Shown here: one piece after another, positions 9,053 through 19,711 of the stretch
How the letters are laid out: every line of letters begins with the position of its first letter
Position numbering within the stretch: the first letter of the stretch is position 1
Origin: Aphelidium insulamus
Taxonomy: Eukaryota > Aphelidiomycota > Aphelidea > Aphelidiaceae
Assembly: GCA_036784855.1 (NCBI GenBank)
Contig: JAZDSV010000104.1
Span: 1 to 28,366, forward strand
DNA: 28,366 nt
Reading direction: 5' to 3'
The notes under the pieces: generated by a model
Databases searched by the model: none
Told to the model about the DNA's origin: nothing
What the model saw: the letters and a program-made list of their open reading frames with translations, nothing else
Made by a program: the position numbers and the translations under genes

Positions 9053-9380
9053 TCGCGAGAGTTCTTGGCGAGACTTAAATATATCCACACCGGAGTTATA
9101 AGCGCGCTTAATTAAGGGCAATAGAGTTGCGCGAGAACGCCGCCGAGTTGAGCGAGCGCGTAATCATAGATCCCAATTAGCAAGCTGTCGTCAACGCCAC
9201 GGACGCCCAGCCAATCAGCGTCCAGAGAAGCACTCCTTTCTGGCCCGTGCGTGTTTACAACGCCGACACACCACAGCTAAACACACACACATAGATATTA
9301 CAGTCACCACATATAGCACACGCGCCAGTCATTTCTTTGTGTCGTACTCTCCATTCGTCGTACATATCACGGTTAGCGAA
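9053..9380. other. Shared upstream region of two divergent genes
   Basis: About 330 bp with no coding signal between the small membrane protein (minus) and the DOMON-b561 gene (plus). It contains TTAAATATAT (about 9074) and a CA-rich stretch (ACACACACAC near 9281-9291). It probably holds both promoters, but no specific element can be named. Confidence 0.4.
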
Positions 9381-10699
9381 ATGATTATGCGCGCTATGAT
9401 GATGTTGGCCGCAGCGCCACTAACCACTGTTATGGCCGCGACATTTTGCACCAAGGGGAGCTTACTGTGCTTCACGAGCACACCCGTCAGCACCACCGGC
9501 ATGCAATTCACAGTCACAAGTCGCGTCAATGGCTGGGTGGGCATTGGATTCTCCAAAGACGGCATGTCCAACGCCGACATCATTGTACGTTATGCAAGCA
9601 TGTGGACATGGCAACACGTAATACGTGTTACTCACTCCACAACATTAGATGATGTATATAATGAATGGCAAGGGAATAATATCGGACCGCTCATCAAACG
9701 GCGAAGTGACGCCCACCATTGACCGCAGTCAGAATATTATCGACCCGAGTGTTTCCAGCAACAAGGTGTTCAAATTCACTCGAAGCTTGAACACGGGCGA
9801 CCCCGCAGACTGGATGGTACACGAAATTAATTGCATATACGTGCATGTACTCACAGAACTATATGCACGTGTAGATTGTTCGCGGCAATATGCCCATGAT
9901 CTGGGCATACTCCGACACGCCTGTCACGGACGAACTAAAGATCGGGGTGCATGACAGCCGCGGTTCAATGCAGATCGATCTGTTCAGCAACGAGGTCATT
10001 ATGGACTCCAGCCTGGACTGGAAGACCGCCATGGTCACGCACGGCCTGGTGATGGTCATTGGGTGGGCACTGTTTGCGGCTGGTGGTGTGTTTGTGGCGC
10101 GTTACTTGAAGCCGGCATTGGGCGTGTGGTGGTACCGTGTGCATGTCGCCCTAATGATACTGAACGCCCTGTTGACCACGGTGGGATTTGTTCTGGCGGT
10201 GCTGGTCACCACAAGCGGCCAACACTTTGATGGTCTTCACCAGATATTCGGGCTGATTATATTCATTGGTGTGTGGCTGCAGTCGTTCCTCGGCCAGGTG
10301 ATCAACCATCTGTTTGACCCGCAGCGGCGCTCCATCCCGTGGTGGGACCGCGCGCACTGGTGGTTCGGCCGCTTGATACTGCTGCTGGCCTTGGTCAATG
10401 TGTTTCTGGGGCTGGACGCGTATGCCAAGACCACCGGTCAGAGCGAGACTGTTCTGATGGCGGTGTACGGCGCCTACATTGCACTGGTGCTGCTGACATT
10501 TGCACTGGCGCACTGGAAGATGGGTGGACAGACGCATCATGTGGATTTGCACGCATCGGACGAGGATTTGTCGATTGGTAGTAGATCGGGCGGTAAGAGG
10601 CTAGGTGGCAGTGGTGGCAAAGCGACTAAGCGGCGTCACCATGGACTGGGCGGCGATGGTTCCATGGAGATGAATATCAGCGCACCGCAGCCACGCTAG
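9381..10699 (+). CDS. DOMON-cytochrome b561 transmembrane electron-transfer protein
   Basis: Three exons (9381-9584, 9649-9816, 9875-10699), GT-AG introns of 64 and 58 nt in phase 0, 398 aa. An N-terminal hydrophobic segment (MMMLAAAPLTTVMA) is a likely signal peptide. The DOMON domain follows (TSRVNGWVGIGFSKDGMSNA, residues about 48-68, to MIWAYSDT); it commonly binds heme or sugar. The b561 part has about five membrane helices with the four expected heme histidines: H180 (VTHGLVM), H214 (YRVHVAL), H246 (GLHQIFG) and H285 (RAHWWFG). Such proteins pass electrons across a membrane, typically to reduce ferric iron or monodehydroascorbate. The C-terminal tail is cytosolic, glycine- and basic-rich (SGGKRLGGSGGKATKRR). 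The first in-frame ATG at 9381 is used. All heme ligands are present. Confidence 0.85.
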
Positions 10700-11611
10700 T
10701 CACTTAACTGCTACTATTATATTAATACACGTTGTTGATTCATACTTATGCACGGGTAGTACACTAGATGTGGTAGAAACTTTAAATACATATATGATAC
10801 CATTCAATCCAGCATCACAAACTCGACATCGACACATATGTTATATTAACGAAGAGTACTCTGCATAGAAAATAGCAACTCTTATGAACTGTTCTTCTTA
10901 CGAAGCGCTTCTTGGCCAATATTCCTGATGCAGTGTCAGAGAGTGATCAGGTCGCAGAGAAGATGAATATACCCATCGTCACCTCAACAAGATAGTCATT
11001 GACGAGGTGATCAATGTCTCCATGCAGTTGACACAGAGTCGCCCCAAAAACCGTGGCAATATATGACCATCAGAAAAGGTGACAAAGGAATTGCATGCTT
11101 ATAAAGAAACTCTCGTTCAGTCCAATATGGTGACTGAGACCTTGACTGCTCTGTTACCGCGTTACGCAAAGTGAGTGCAAGCAGCGCGCTATCAAGATGT
11201 TTTTTATTACCTTCAATGCCGGTGCACATGTCAGTCATGCTCAACGCGTTGCAAGGCAACTAGCTAAACACAGGCACAAAGTATGCGGCCTTTGACACTT
11301 ATCTTGCAGTATTCATAATTAATGCACAATTTTGACCTTCAGACCTGCCAATTATATTGCAGAGTGCTTTTTGCAGCTATGCCAACAAGGATGAGTTGTC
11401 CGTCGTTGTTGACTGTAGAGACTCTAGGCAAGCAATCAGTGAACAGCACTGGGTTTCGTGTTATAAATGTGTATTACTGCGAACATGCTTATTGCTTTGA
11501 GAACAAACGGCTGGAACTTACCTTCAGAAACGAACTTTACCCGTTTACCTGTTTAGCCGCAGCACAGAACCGCTGCGGCTAAACCTTATCGACAATTAAA
11601 TCTCCATTAAC
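10700..11611. other. Intergenic region with unresolved coding-like pieces
   Basis: No gene can be modelled with confidence. On the minus strand, 11259-11011 is open (ALLALTLRNAVTEQ) and a neighbouring frame reads IATVFGATLCQLHGDIDH around 11060-11000. A plus-strand frame lies at 11322-11582. These may be exons of an unrecognised gene or remains of one. Confidence 0.35.
11551..11584. repeat. 13-bp perfect inverted repeat upstream of ATPase gene
   Basis: GTTTAGCCGCAGC (11551-11563) is the reverse complement of GCTGCGGCTAAAC (11572-11584), with an 8-nt loop. It lies 27 bases before the ATG at 11612, so it would form a stable hairpin in the 5' leader if transcribed from further upstream. Confidence 0.8.
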
Positions 11612-13356
11612 ATGCGCCAACAATGCAGCCGTTTTGTTGTCAGCTTGCGTTCGCTGGCGCTGAAAAATTTCCCAACGCGTCACAGCGTTCCAGCCTCCGC
11701 TCACTCACGTTTTCACCGTGAAATACCGCGTCAATTTTCCACGACTCCAAACGCCCATGCCAGTGGGTCTGGCGCCAAGGAGTCGTCACACCAGGCGCAT
11801 ATTCCTCGCCCGTCCACCATCACATCTGATGCCGCCTCGAACAGGTTCGGGACAAACGGTGCCAACGGGCAGTCGCCTTCTCCCACCTCCGCTGGACCTG
11901 CCAAATATTCTCGGAGCCTTCTCGCAAAGTATTCTTGGCTTGCACCCGCCTCTCTCGTGGCCTCGATTGGTACGAGATTTGCCACCTTGTCCATTCAACT
12001 AATCTTTGCTAGTAGTAGCGGGCGTTGTAGGAATATACTACTTTGATGCTGATACTTCAAAAAAGGCACTGGATATTGTAAAACAGGCACAGGATACTGT
12101 AAACAAGGCGCTGTATCCTGCAAAAATGGCACTGGATACTGTAACAACGTCACAACTTAAACATGGACTGAACTACCACAGCACGCCCGAGTACCAGGTG
12201 GACTTGCTTGTGGAACAGATGACCGAGTCCGAGCCAGTGTACCCGTCTTATGCCTTTGGACAGAAGTTTCCGCGCGAAGAACTCAAGAACGAAATTATGG
12301 CAAAGGTCAACCGAGAGGAACGCGTTGTTCTGCTGGAAGGCGGCTCCGGTTGCGGTAAATCAACACTTGCCAAGGAAATTGTGGCTGATGCGCGAAAGCG
12401 TGGCAATCCAGCCATTTACATCTCTCTACTACACCATAAATCACACGTTCAGATGAAGGTACGCTGGCCTTATATCAATTTATTGTTTGATATGTTAGCA
12501 CTTGGTTGCTGCCATCAAGGAATCCTTCAAAAAGACAAAAAAGCCTGTCATTGTTGTGGTGGACGACTATCAGGATTATAAGAAGTTTAATGCCAAGCAT
12601 GCTGAATTTTTCTGCGGCAACTTACTACAAGCTTCAAATTCTTGGATTGCACATGTTCTATATGTTGCCCCAGGAGGCTCTCTAGGTGGCTGGATGAAAT
12701 TTTGTAAGTACTGCTGCCTCTTGTGTCTTGTCTGACATGCTTAAATTAGTGTCTGGTCACCAATCGCGATTGTTGCAGCATATTCTTGAGCCGGTTCCTG
12801 TCGATCACATGCACAAGTACTTGGTCGAGAAGATTCATTTGACGGAAGCCAACGCGCACGAGTTTATCAATAATTTTGGCAGTGGCTTTGTTCACTTAAA
12901 CAAGTTCACAAATATAAATAGCGACGCTGATGGACAGCTAAACTCGGTAGCAGTTAGAGGTAATTCTTTTGTATTGATTGTGTGCGTACAGCTTACAAAA
13001 CATATACAGCTGCGATGGACAAGTACATAGCTGCTGAGAAAGCCACGATCGATTGGGTGTTTTCGGCTCGCCGTATGAAGGCGTTGAATGACCACCAGTC
13101 CAGAGTACTTCGCAAAGTGTATCAAAGTCCGTCCTTCTACGATGGATACACTCCTGTCAGTCTCGTTGAAAGTAAAGCGGCCATTCAGCTTGTTGAGGCT
13201 GGGATTCTAGAACGATTGGGGACAAAGTTTGTTTGGCACCAGCCATACTATCCATTAGTTATGCCTATGGAATGGAAAGAGCATCTGGTTAGACACAAGG
13301 TAACATAGAACTCGTAAAACTTACTATTGCTACAGGCCAAGGACGTTGACGTTTAA
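11612..13356 (+). CDS. Putative mitochondrial membrane-anchored P-loop ATPase
   Basis: Six exons (11612-11969, 12013-12458, 12499-12703, 12750-12959, 12992-13299, 13336-13356) give 515 aa. The N-terminus is rich in R, S, A and F without acidic residues (MRQQCSRFVVSLRSLALKNF), typical of a mitochondrial presequence. A low-complexity linker and one membrane helix follow (about 109-130, ending VVAGVVGIYYF). Walker A is GGSGCGKSTL (about 229-238) and Walker B is VIVVVDDYQD (about 285). The C-terminal part (SPSFYDGYTPVSLVESKAA, LVEAGILERLG) looks like a winged-helix segment, as in archaeal-type/STAND ATPases. The substrate is unknown. If the 36-nt last intron is not spliced, translation stops at 13308 instead, changing only the last residues. 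A repeated hydrophilic stretch (KALDIVKQAQDTVNKAL, KMALDTV) follows the membrane helix. Confidence 0.7.
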
Positions 13357-13578
13357 GTACGTTATTCGCATGGCTGTTATTGCAAAAAAGAGCGGATGGA
13401 GGTGAGCTGACGAGTTTGCTTCTCTGTTTGCTAAACTAGAATGACAGACAACCAACAATATCATCACAATCTCAAAAAAAGACTGATTGTTAATTTGCGC
13501 ACAAAGTATTATCAGATGTTTTTCTTCACGGTGCACAATATAACAGTGTCACAACATTAGAAAGTCAACTCATAAGTG

Positions 13579-13833
13579 ATGAAGAGCCTATTTCTGGTCC
13601 TTGTCGCGACGATGATCAGCATTGCACGCCTCATCATCGGGGCAGCGGCAAAAGTGAAGTTCACCTTACGAGAGTCAATAAGAGTGTACAGGTGGGACAT
13701 GTCAATTTTTTTCGCCAAGAGCATTGCTAAGACAAACGCGTCAGAATCTATACAACAACCAAGTGGCGTAAAATGGCTGTCTCAAATCGTGCAATCAGAC
13801 AATGATTGTCAACTATGCGCCACAGTCAGATAA
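13579..13833 (+). CDS. Possible small secreted or membrane protein, 84 aa
   Basis: The frame starts with a strong signal-peptide-like segment (MKSLFLVLVATMISIARLII) followed by a polar body (KVKFTLRESIRVYRWD). No family is recognised, there is no neighbouring exon evidence, and it may be chance. It is reported because its N-terminus is unusually well formed for a random frame. Confidence 0.2.
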   Translation: MKSLFLVLVATMISIARLIIGAAAKVKFTLRESIRVYRWDMSIFFAKSIAKTNASESIQQPSGVKWLSQIVQSDNDCQLCATVR

Positions 13834-14076
13834 GACAGGTACAGCGTTGTCGGCGTTGTGCACGCTCTCCTTACAGCCCAAAATGGGTGAAACCAACGTG
13901 AGCATTCTTTGTCGGATGGACGTATGTTTTGACGTGCGCCAATGCGATAAACACAGCTAGCAACTTACTATCACGAAGCACTGGCACCCATCTTCGTACA
14001 CCAGGTTGGTTGGGCCCGCCACGATAGCAATTTATCGCTACAATATTGTGCTTTGAACACCCTTTTTTAGAGAAAG

Positions 14077-14346
14077 TCAGTATAGACAAGAGGCCATTGA
14101 CGAACGTTGGTGTAAATCTGAAGTTGCAATGACCGCGGCTTCATGTTTATCGGCGTCAATTCGGACGGCGCCACATTGATCGACCACTTTGTCAATGTGT
14201 GTAATAGTTTCAATCCGATGCGCTTTGTCTGCGGCTACTTCACTCTGCGTGGGTGCCACGACAACGAAGGAAATTGTGCGAATGGTGGTGGATGAGCTTT
14301 TATTCTTCACAGATGTATTTGTACTACATTGTTGTACGTAGTGCAT
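14077..14346 (-). pseudogene. Degraded prephenate dehydrogenase (TyrA)-like piece
   Basis: The minus-strand frame reads TISFVVVAPTQSEVAADKAH, then CGAVRIDADKHEAAVIATSD. The second block resembles the TyrA signature in which a GA-x-V strand is followed by a conserved H-D pair and an SHLPH motif (here HE and SDLH), and the first resembles the preceding strand ending in a PT. No NAD-binding N-terminus or C-terminal helical part could be joined to it. It lies divergently, just upstream of the chorismate mutase-prephenate dehydratase gene, which would suit an aromatic amino acid pair. The resemblance is weak and the fragment may be something else. Confidence 0.25.
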
Positions 14347-14404
14347 ATAGCCACTGCAAGATTAGTGGCCGCGAACAATACCGCGGCATTCATTGACCAA
14401 TTAC

Positions 14405-15973
14405 ATGGCCGATCTGCCAACGCTGCGCCAGGACATTGACGCCATTGACTGCGAGTTGGTGCGGCTGCTGAATGAGCGTGCCACCGTTGCGCTCAACATT
14501 GGGCAGGCCAAGCGCCTGCTGGCAGAGAGGTGTGTGCTACTAAATGTGTGAATATACAAATGTCTGATGCTGGAGCAGCAGCGGGGACGCGACCAGTCCC
14601 GCGGCAGCAACGGCCACCGCCCATGTGTACGCGCCTGGTCGTGAAAGAGCCGTTTTTGACAAGGTATTTATGTGATATACATCTCCACAATGTTGTTCCA
14701 TGTGCATGTGCATGCGTAACGGGACTGATCGCGTTGTAGGTCCAGCGTTTGAACCGCGGCCCGCTGTCCAATGCGGCACTCGCTTCCATATACCGCGAGG
14801 TTATTTCAGCCGCCATATCGCTGCAGAAGGAACTGTGCATCGGCTACCTGGGCCCCGCCGGCACTTACACGCACCAGGCAAGTTAAGTGAAGTTGGCTTA
14901 TCTGGTAATTAACAGGCTTTCTTAACAGGCAGCGTGCCGTCGCTTCGGCGACTCTGTGCTGTATGTTCCCCTGGATAGCATTGCCGGTATGTATTGTATA
15001 GTATATATACAATTGTATTTACCTTTTCCTTGTATCTAAGTATTTGAGTTAGATAGATAGATCTATACCTTTTCCTTGTATGAATACTGACAGTCACGTT
15101 TACACAGATGTGTTTGGAGCGGTGGCCGATGGAAAAGTAAGCTACGGCGTGGTGCCGCTGGAGAACTCGACAATCGGCGCCATCAACCAGACATTCGACT
15201 GTCTGCTCACGTCGTCCCTGCGCATCCGCTCCGAGACCTACTTGCCCATTGTGCACTGTCTGCTGGCGCTGAGTGGCACCGCCGTGCACTCCCTCAAACG
15301 CGTCTACTCCCACTCGGAGGCACTGGCACAGTGTCGACGCTTTGTGGACAGTGAGCTGCACTCGCGGAACATTGAAGTGGTGCCGGTGGCCAGCACCGCG
15401 ATGGCCGCACGCATGGCCAGCCAGGATGTGCAGGCTGGCGCGATATGCGGCGCTGTGTGCGCATCGCTGTACCCCGGGCTGGCTGTGATTAGAGATGCGG
15501 TGCAGGACCGGCGCTCCAACGTCACACGCTTCTGTGTGCTGAGCGATGCGTCGGATGCGCCGACCGGCCACGACAAGACTCTGATCAGCATAACGGTGAG
15601 CCAATTATTGCAATGTATAGAGCTATACTTAAATTATATATATTATGCACAGGTCAATATGGAGAAGCCGGGGTCGCTGTGTGATGCGCTGGCCGTGTTC
15701 AAACACCACGACATCAGCCTGACCAACATGACATCCAGACCACTCCCGCCTCCCGAACATCCCGTTGGTAGTAGTGGCAGTGGCAATGGTGGTGGTGGTG
15801 GTGGTGGATCGGGTAGCAACGACGATATGGCACTCAAGTCCTGGGAGTATGTGTTCTTTCTGGAGTTTTGCGGCCACGCATTGGACGGAAAGGTGCAGCA
15901 AGCCCTGGCTGATCTGCAGCAGCACTGTTCCTTCGTCAAACACTGCGGCTCCTTTGTCGATGAGCGCAAATAG
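14405..15973 (+). CDS. Chorismate mutase-prephenate dehydratase (P-protein)
   Basis: Six exons (14405-14529, 14579-14663, 14740-14877, 14929-14986, 15108-15595, 15653-15973) give 404 aa. It converts chorismate to prephenate and then to phenylpyruvate, the committed steps to phenylalanine. The chorismate mutase domain is at about 1-95 (LRQDIDAIDCELVRLLNER, NIGQAK). Dehydratase follows from about 105: LGPAGTYTHQA, YGVVPLENSTIGAINQ and the catalytic TRF at 275-277 (NVTRFCVLS). The ACT domain starts near 293 (VNMEKPGSLCDALAVFKHHD); its Phe-binding ESRP motif is TSRP here, and a glycine-rich insert (about 341-355) splits the domain. The intron at 14878-14928 has a GC donor (GCAAGT). The 57-nt intron 15596-15652 is a multiple of three without stops, so retention would add 19 residues. 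The length fits bacterial P-proteins. Confidence 0.88.
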
Positions 15974-16444
15974 ACACTGCTGATTTGGGTGTGTGCCGTT
16001 TATTTTAATGCAATAGCTGGGCATATTTGTGAGACAGTTTAAGTTTAGACAGTTTAAGTTTAGACAGTTTGCCGTCAGTTTAAGCTTAAGTTGAAACCTG
16101 ATAAAGAGCACATATCATAATCTGGCTATCCATTAACGAAAAATCACTTTTAGTTCGTAATGGAGTGCATTGAACCTACTGGTAATAAACAAGCATATAT
16201 GAACCGTGTCTCAATAGTTCAAGTCTAATTGGTATATCAATCCTCAACAGCACAAAATACGGGGCCAATTACATAGCGCACATACTTGATTAATGACCGC
16301 ATTTAAGCGAGTGCACATATGATGATAGCGCAATATATTCACAAGTTTAATAATACAACTGAACGGAAAGGTGTCAGTGATTATGCACAGTGATTATCAC
16401 ACTTCACACTTGCTGCATACATAATCACACTTGCACACTGTAAT
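15974..16444. other. Intergenic region between P-protein and RPN7 genes
   Basis: No gene. It contains a 15-bp tandem repeat at 16033-16070, an AATAAA (in GGTAATAAACAAG, about 16184) that is rather far from the upstream stop, and AT-rich sequence that probably includes the RPN7 promoter. Confidence 0.5.
16033..16070. repeat. 15-bp tandem repeat, about 2.5 copies
   Basis: GACAGTTTAAGTTTA begins at 16033, 16048 and (partial) 16063. It lies in the 3' flank of the P-protein gene. Confidence 0.9.
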
Positions 16445-17983
16445 ATGGTCAACACGGCCGTCGCAACCGCCAACTCCTTCACCAGCACCACCACGGCGCC
16501 CACGTCCACTGCCCCGCCGGCAGATGCTGTGCCCAACATGCGTCTGGCACAGCTGAAATTCCTGTGCACCGTCAACAACAACGACGCAGCCACCGTCACC
16601 GAGATGGCGGGCCTGCTCACTGCCGATGGTGCATATACTTGCATAGGGGTATTGACCAACTCCTGACTGACATGTGTGCAGATGCCGCGCCGCTGTACCG
16701 CAAGCTGGCCGCCGAGCTGAAGTGGCCGGCGGTGGATGAGAAGCTGGTGGCATCGATGGAGACCAAGAATGCCGCAGAGTTGGCGGAGCTGGACGCCAAG
16801 CTTGCCGACGCCGAAAAGAACTTTGGCGAGACCGAGGTGTACGATGCACTGCTGGCTCGGGCCAACTTTTTCTGCCGCATTGGCGTCAAGGTATTCATAT
16901 AGTGCTGACAACGTTGATATACATGTACCCATATATATGCTTCACATTTAATTAGGACCGCGCATTGGAGGCCTACCGTGTAGCATATGAAAAGGCTGCC
17001 GGGTTCGGCGCCAAGTTGGACATTGTGTTTACGCAGCTGCGCATCGGTTTGTTCCACTTGGACCACGACTTGATCACCCGGTCCATGGACAAGGCTCAGA
17101 CGTGCGTTCTACTCTTGTGGAGTACTAGTATTTATATTAATATTACAGGTTAATCGATGAGGGAGGTGACTGGGACCGCCGCAATCGCCTCAAAGTCTAC
17201 CGCGGTCTGTACCTGCTGTCCGTGCGTGACTTCAAGGCGGGTGCCAAACAGCTGCTGGACGCTCTGGCTACGTTCACGTGCACCGAGCTGATGGAGTACA
17301 GACAGTTTATAAAGTACACGGTGTTTGCCGCGGTGCTGGTTCTTCCCCGCTCCGAGCTAAAGAAGAAGGTGGGTGGTGTCACATCCATGCACACAGATGC
17401 AACTAACTATAAATGGTCACAGGTAATGGAAGCGCCCGAGATCCTGGAAGTCATTCATGAAATTCCGCACCTGGAGGACTTGGCCCAGTCGCTGTACAAT
17501 TGCCAGTATGTAAAGTTTTTCCAGGCATTAGGCAAGTAGTATTGTTTGAATATATTGTCTTATAATAATGCTGTGAATGCAGCCGCGATTGAGACTTACT
17601 TTAAGCAAGACCGATTCCTGGTGCAGCAAGCGCGCTGGTATGTGCGCGAGATGCGCATCCTGGCCTACGCGCAGATCCTCGAGTCGTACCGCAGTTTGAC
17701 CGTGGAGGCCATGGCCCGCTCTTTCGGTGTCAGTGAGGAATTCATCGACCGGTAACGATTGTTGCATGAAATGTACACACATATCTGCTAGCGACTAATG
17801 TACACCAGTGAACTGTCGCACTTTATTGCCGCTGGACGTCTGCACTGCGTGGTGGACAAGGTGGGCGGTGTGGTGGAGACCAATCGCCCGGACAGCAAGA
17901 ACGCCCAGTACCAGCAGTGCATCAAGCAGGGTGACCTGCTGCTCAACCACGTCCAGAAACTGGGCCGCGTTATCAACGTGTAA
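16445..17983 (+). CDS. RPN7: 26S proteasome regulatory lid subunit Rpn7 (PSMD6)
   Basis: Seven exons (16445-16628, 16682-16890, 16956-17101, 17149-17368, 17423-17531, 17583-17751, 17809-17983) give 403 aa, close to the usual 390. Rpn7 is a scaffold of the proteasome lid, which binds and deubiquitinates substrates. The family blocks are clear: [116 protein letters not shown] and LGRVINV at the end. The C-terminal half is the PCI domain. The N-terminal 30 residues are a T/A/S-rich extension. Intron 5 (17532-17582) fits only with a GC donor (GCAAGT). It converges on CSN4 with 108 bp between the stop codons. Confidence 0.93.
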
Positions 17984-18025
17984 CTGTGTGTGTGTGTGTG
18001 TGGATGAGGTGACTGCAATGGATGG

Positions 18026-18031
18026 AATAAA
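18026..18031 (+). promoter_or_regulatory. AATAAA polyadenylation signal of RPN7
   Basis: AATAAA 42 bases after the RPN7 stop, inside the short convergent spacer towards CSN4. Confidence 0.6.
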
Positions 18032-18091
18032 ACTCGACATTCTTCGTTTATATGTATGTTCAATATATATATGCATATTCCATGTGTGTCG

Positions 18092-19711
18092 TCACTGCAC
18101 TGCATAGCGGTCGGGGTGCGCTGCTGCCAGCATATAATCGACGATCGTGGTGGCGTGGTTGCACGTTGCCTCCACCTGCTTGTTCCAGTGGTCAAACAGC
18201 GGTTCTAGTGTATTCAGTTAATACAGTTAATAATGTTGTAATTTTGAACTGACCACTGTCCAAGTACAGCAAGCCGCCGACCTGGTCGATGGAGCCGCGC
18301 ATACGCTCTTCGACAATCATCTGTGCCACACACTGTTCAACTTGCTCCGCATTCACTGCAAGCAGCTCTGCCAAGGCCGTCAGGGATACCGGGCTGCAGT
18401 AGACTCGTGTGGCGGCAAGTATATTGTGCTCCAGCAGCGACTGTTTCAGCACATTGTCTGCATGAGTATTACGTTGTATTTTGTTAAGTTTTCATATCAT
18501 CTTTACTTGCCCGACATTGCGTAACCGTTTGCTGATAGCACGGCGGAGAACGCTTCGGCCAGTGGCGGGTGAACTATTCGTTGTCTGTGCGCGCGATCCA
18601 GCATCGTGGCCAACACTGAGCCTTGTTCATCAGTTAGTGCATTGCGCCTGCCATGAAGTGCTTCCAGCAGTCGAGCACGCACTGGCCCCGCACCAGCCAT
18701 GACGGCGTTGACGATGGCGCGGCGCAGACACTGCTGGTACTTGACTGAATGTGGTGCAATAGTTGCAACCAGCTCTGCAAAGCGCTGTCCCGCATCGATA
18801 AACTTTTGCTTCGCCTCAAACAGCCGTGCTTGACAAAACTATAAACTATCAAGAATGATCATTGCAGTCTCCGTTGAGGGCATGCCTTGAGCCACGCCTG
18901 CAGATCAGACTGATGATCTCCTGCCGTCAAGTCAATGACGATCGTGGCCGCACGGTTAACATGTGCTTCGGCGCTGGGAGTGTCCATGGCCTGCAGCAAC
19001 AAACTGGCACACTGCAAATGCAATCGACACGCGATAGATGGCGCGGCATGTCTGCCCACGGCAAAAGTTAATAATCAGCCATGCATGACAGATAGCTACC
19101 TGTGGTGTCCGGTGACCAATACCGCAGTTGACGATGATCTGACCAAAGCAGGCCCGGCACTTGAACCAGGGATCCCCGCAGTATCCAGCACGGGAACGGC
19201 CATTAGTGTCACGGCAGCATCACGCCACTGCTCCTTCAGTTCCAACAATCGCGCGATGTGTACCCGTAGCAGTGACACCTACTCCGTTATGCACATATAT
19301 TTATGACATTGCAGGAACACATACCGGCTCATCCATGACGGTGCCTAGCGGTTCAATGCGCGCGAGAAATGCTTGCAGAAGGGACAAGTTGCGTTCAGTG
19401 GCATCAGTCGCAAATAGCCACGCATCGAATGCAATGCTGTCCGCGGTGGTCGCCACTGATAAGCCGCGGTACGCACGACAGACAGTGGCGGAGAAATCGG
19501 TGTTGTCCGACAGCCAACCACTCAGCTCATTCACGCCGGCATTTGTGGGTGCACTTCGGCCTACACCACCACCACCACCACCGCCACTGGCCGTAGAAGT
19601 GTGTGACGCGTCCCCTCCGAACAGCACGGCATCCAGCCATTCGAGTGCCCGTTGGTTGCGCTGCTGAGCGCCTGCCACGCCCAAGATTTCCCGCAGTGCT
19701 GCGACGGTCAT
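18092..19711 (-). CDS. CSN4: COP9 signalosome subunit 4
   Basis: Six exons on the minus strand (19711-19325, 19278-19100, 19051-18886, 18838-18511, 18457-18254, 18204-18092) give 458 aa. Csn4 is a PCI-domain subunit of the signalosome, which removes Nedd8 from cullin ubiquitin ligases. Family blocks: LLRVHIARLLELKEQWRDAA, SAEAHVNRAA, ARLFEAKQKFIDAGQRFAEL, MAGAGPVRARLLEALH, LLEHNILAATRVYCS, LTALAELLAVNAEQVEQCVA, GSIDQVGGLLYLDSG and LFDHWNKQVEATCNHA. A run of glycines (near residue 50) lengthens the N-terminal helical part, explaining the size above the usual 400. Two introns need GC donors: 18458-18510 (GCAAGTAAAG) and 18839-18885 (GCATGC). In-frame methionines upstream of 19711 exist, so the start is uncertain by about 20 residues. 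Confidence 0.88.

Noticed and set aside
15629..16111. Minus-strand frame of 160 codons opposite the P-protein C-terminus
   Set aside because: It mirrors the ACT domain and glycine-rich repeat of the sense gene and has no motif of its own.
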